DNA from: Acrocarpospora corrugata
Lineage (GTDB): Bacteria; Actinomycetota; Actinomycetes; Streptosporangiales; Streptosporangiaceae
Assembly: GCF_009687845.1 (NCBI RefSeq)
Contig: NZ_BLAD01000040.1
Coordinates: 33,378 to 97,377, forward strand
Direction: 5' to 3'
DNA length: 64,000 bases
In this document: positions 63,278-64,000 of the stretch, one piece after another
How the letters are laid out: each line of letters opens with the position of its first letter
How positions within the stretch are numbered: position 1 is the first letter of the stretch
Position numbers and translations under genes: made by a program
Notes under the pieces: model-generated
The model's input: the letters and a program-made list of their open reading frames with translations, nothing else
Databases searched by the model: none
Told to the model about the DNA's origin: nothing

Positions 63278-64000
63278 ATGCCGAAGATCAACGTCTATCT
63301 GCCCGACGAGCTGGCGGAGGCCGTGAAGGACACCGGCGTACCCGTGTCCGCGATCTGCCAGCGCGCCTTGGAGCAGGCAGTGCGCCGCATCACCGCGATC
63401 CGCCAGACCGCCCTGGGCGAACTGGAAGCCGACGACATGAGCGCCCGCTTCCCGCTGTTCACCGCGCGCACCCGCACCGTCGTCAAACTGGCGATCGACC
63501 AGGCCCGCGCCGAAGCCGCGCCGAACGTCGGAACCGGCCACCTGCTCGCCGGCATGGTGACCGAGGGCGGCAACCTCGCACTGCAGGTACTCCAGGCGGT
63601 GGACATCGACCCCGCCCAGATCCAGCACGACCTGGAACGCCCGACCGACCCCGAAGCCGGCACCTCCGGCGACAGCCCATCGGTCCACTTCAGCGCCCCC
63701 GCCGCCGCCGCGCTCGAACTCGCCGTAACCGAGGCGACCGCCTTCGGCCACAACTACGTAGGCTGCGAGCACCTCCTCCTCGGCCTGGTCACCGAACCTG
63801 ACGGCACCGCCGGAAAGATCCTGCGCACCCAGGGCGCCGACCCCCGCCTCACCCGCCGCGCCGTGACAGCCGCCCTCGCCGGATACGTCCACCTGCGCGC
63901 CCAGACCTCCACCGACCCCGCCCAAGCACTGGCCGCGGCGCTACAGCCCCTCATCGCCCGCATCGAACGCCTGGAGCAGCACCTCACCCCCGAAACCCCC
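63278..64000 (+). CDS. RHH and Clp-N domain protein (3' end beyond the window)
   Basis: 241 codons are visible with no stop. The N-terminus is a ribbon-helix-helix DNA-binding motif (MPKINVYLPDELAEAVKDTGVPVSAICQRALEQAVRRI). Two Clp-N-type helical repeats follow: FPLFTARTRTVVKLAIDQARAEAAPNVGTGHLLAGMVTEG and VHFSAPAAAALELAVTEATAFGHNYVGCEHLLLGLVTEP. These are the repeats that bind adaptors or substrates in ClpC/ClpB, here without AAA modules so far. The visible end is turning into a coiled-coil (LIARIERLEQHL). ATG at 63278 with a GAGGA SD; the ATG at 63273 is out of frame. It could be a stress-responsive regulator. Confidence 0.88.
   Translation, partial: MPKINVYLPDELAEAVKDTGVPVSAICQRALEQAVRRITAIRQTALGELEADDMSARFPLFTARTRTVVKLAIDQARAEAAPNVGTGHLLAGMVTEGGNLALQVLQAVDIDPAQIQHDLERPTDPEAGTSGDSPSVHFSAPAAAALELAVTEATAFGHNYVGCEHLLLGLVTEPDGTAGKILRTQGADPRLTRRAVTAALAGYVHLRAQTSTDPAQALAAALQPLIARIERLEQHLTPETP

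Overview
This is a high-GC actinobacterial chromosome segment. The evidence is the very high GC content, frequent GTG/TTG starts, pervasive ATGA-type gene overlaps, a dnaK-grpE-dnaJ-clpB stress operon, LAL/MalT-type LuxR regulators and a StrR-type ParB-fold regulator. A Streptosporangiales-like soil actinomycete is plausible, but the sequence alone does not fix the genus. I saw no rRNA, tRNA, CRISPR array or convincing transposon.

Layout. 1-7 kb: a BMP/nucleoside-type ABC importer (lipoprotein frameshifted, first permease internally shortened) runs into a nucleoside hydrolase and methionine-salvage genes mtnC and mtnB. Back-to-back remnants of mtnK and mtnD follow. 7-10.6 kb: metE under a cobalamin riboswitch, then a universal stress protein. 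10.7-16.4 kb: two two-component gene pairs flank a DctP-type lipoprotein. One kinase lacks the phospho-accepting His and the other has a degenerate ATPase domain. 16.5-20.2 kb: an eroded stretch of five broken genes (zinc-ribbon protein, membrane protein, ABC permease, ABC ATPase, EF-G-like GTPase) joined at abrupt internal deletions. 20.5-28.2 kb: an isochorismatase-like hydrolase and a GlxA regulator, then a LacI-controlled sugar ABC importer with a GH127 beta-L-arabinofuranosidase. 28.1-36.6 kb: a probable biosynthetic cluster with a StrR-type activator, oxidoreductase, putative glycosyltransferase, UDP-galactopyranose-mutase homologue, two nucleotide-sugar SDRs, a di-glycine ubiquitin-like sulfur carrier, a SUMF1-fold protein without the FGE cysteines, and a TIM-barrel isomerase. 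36.6-45.3 kb: an aromatic meta-cleavage catabolic locus (flavin monooxygenase, cupins, SDR, C-C hydrolase, MhpB-like dioxygenase, MhpD, MhpF, MhpE) with an IclR regulator and two matching palindromes. 45.3-54.4 kb: a LuxR regulator with two coding minisatellites, then dnaK-grpE-dnaJ-cbpM-clpB-trx. 54.5-64 kb: a MalT-type regulator, a DUF4386 membrane protein, LtrA, a large disordered deaminase-like protein, a macrodomain-DUF6508 fusion, and the start of an RHH/Clp-N protein behind a compound palindromic operator.

Most unusual signals. (1) Between about 42.4 and 49.9 kb, short tandem duplications sit on gene junctions or inside genes. They include four copies of a stop/SD/start cassette before mhpD, a 65-bp duplicated mhpD-mhpF junction that makes a 22-codon mini-ORF, a 32-bp array after mhpE, and two in-frame minisatellites in the LuxR gene. 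(2) The two kinases have complementary defects. (3) The StrR-linked cluster pairs a MoaD-like carrier with a cysteine-less SUMF1 protein. (4) The deaminase-like protein and the macrodomain-DUF6508 fusion are neighbours. (5) Several clean deletion junctions occur between 0 and 20 kb; these could be real erosion or assembly collapse.
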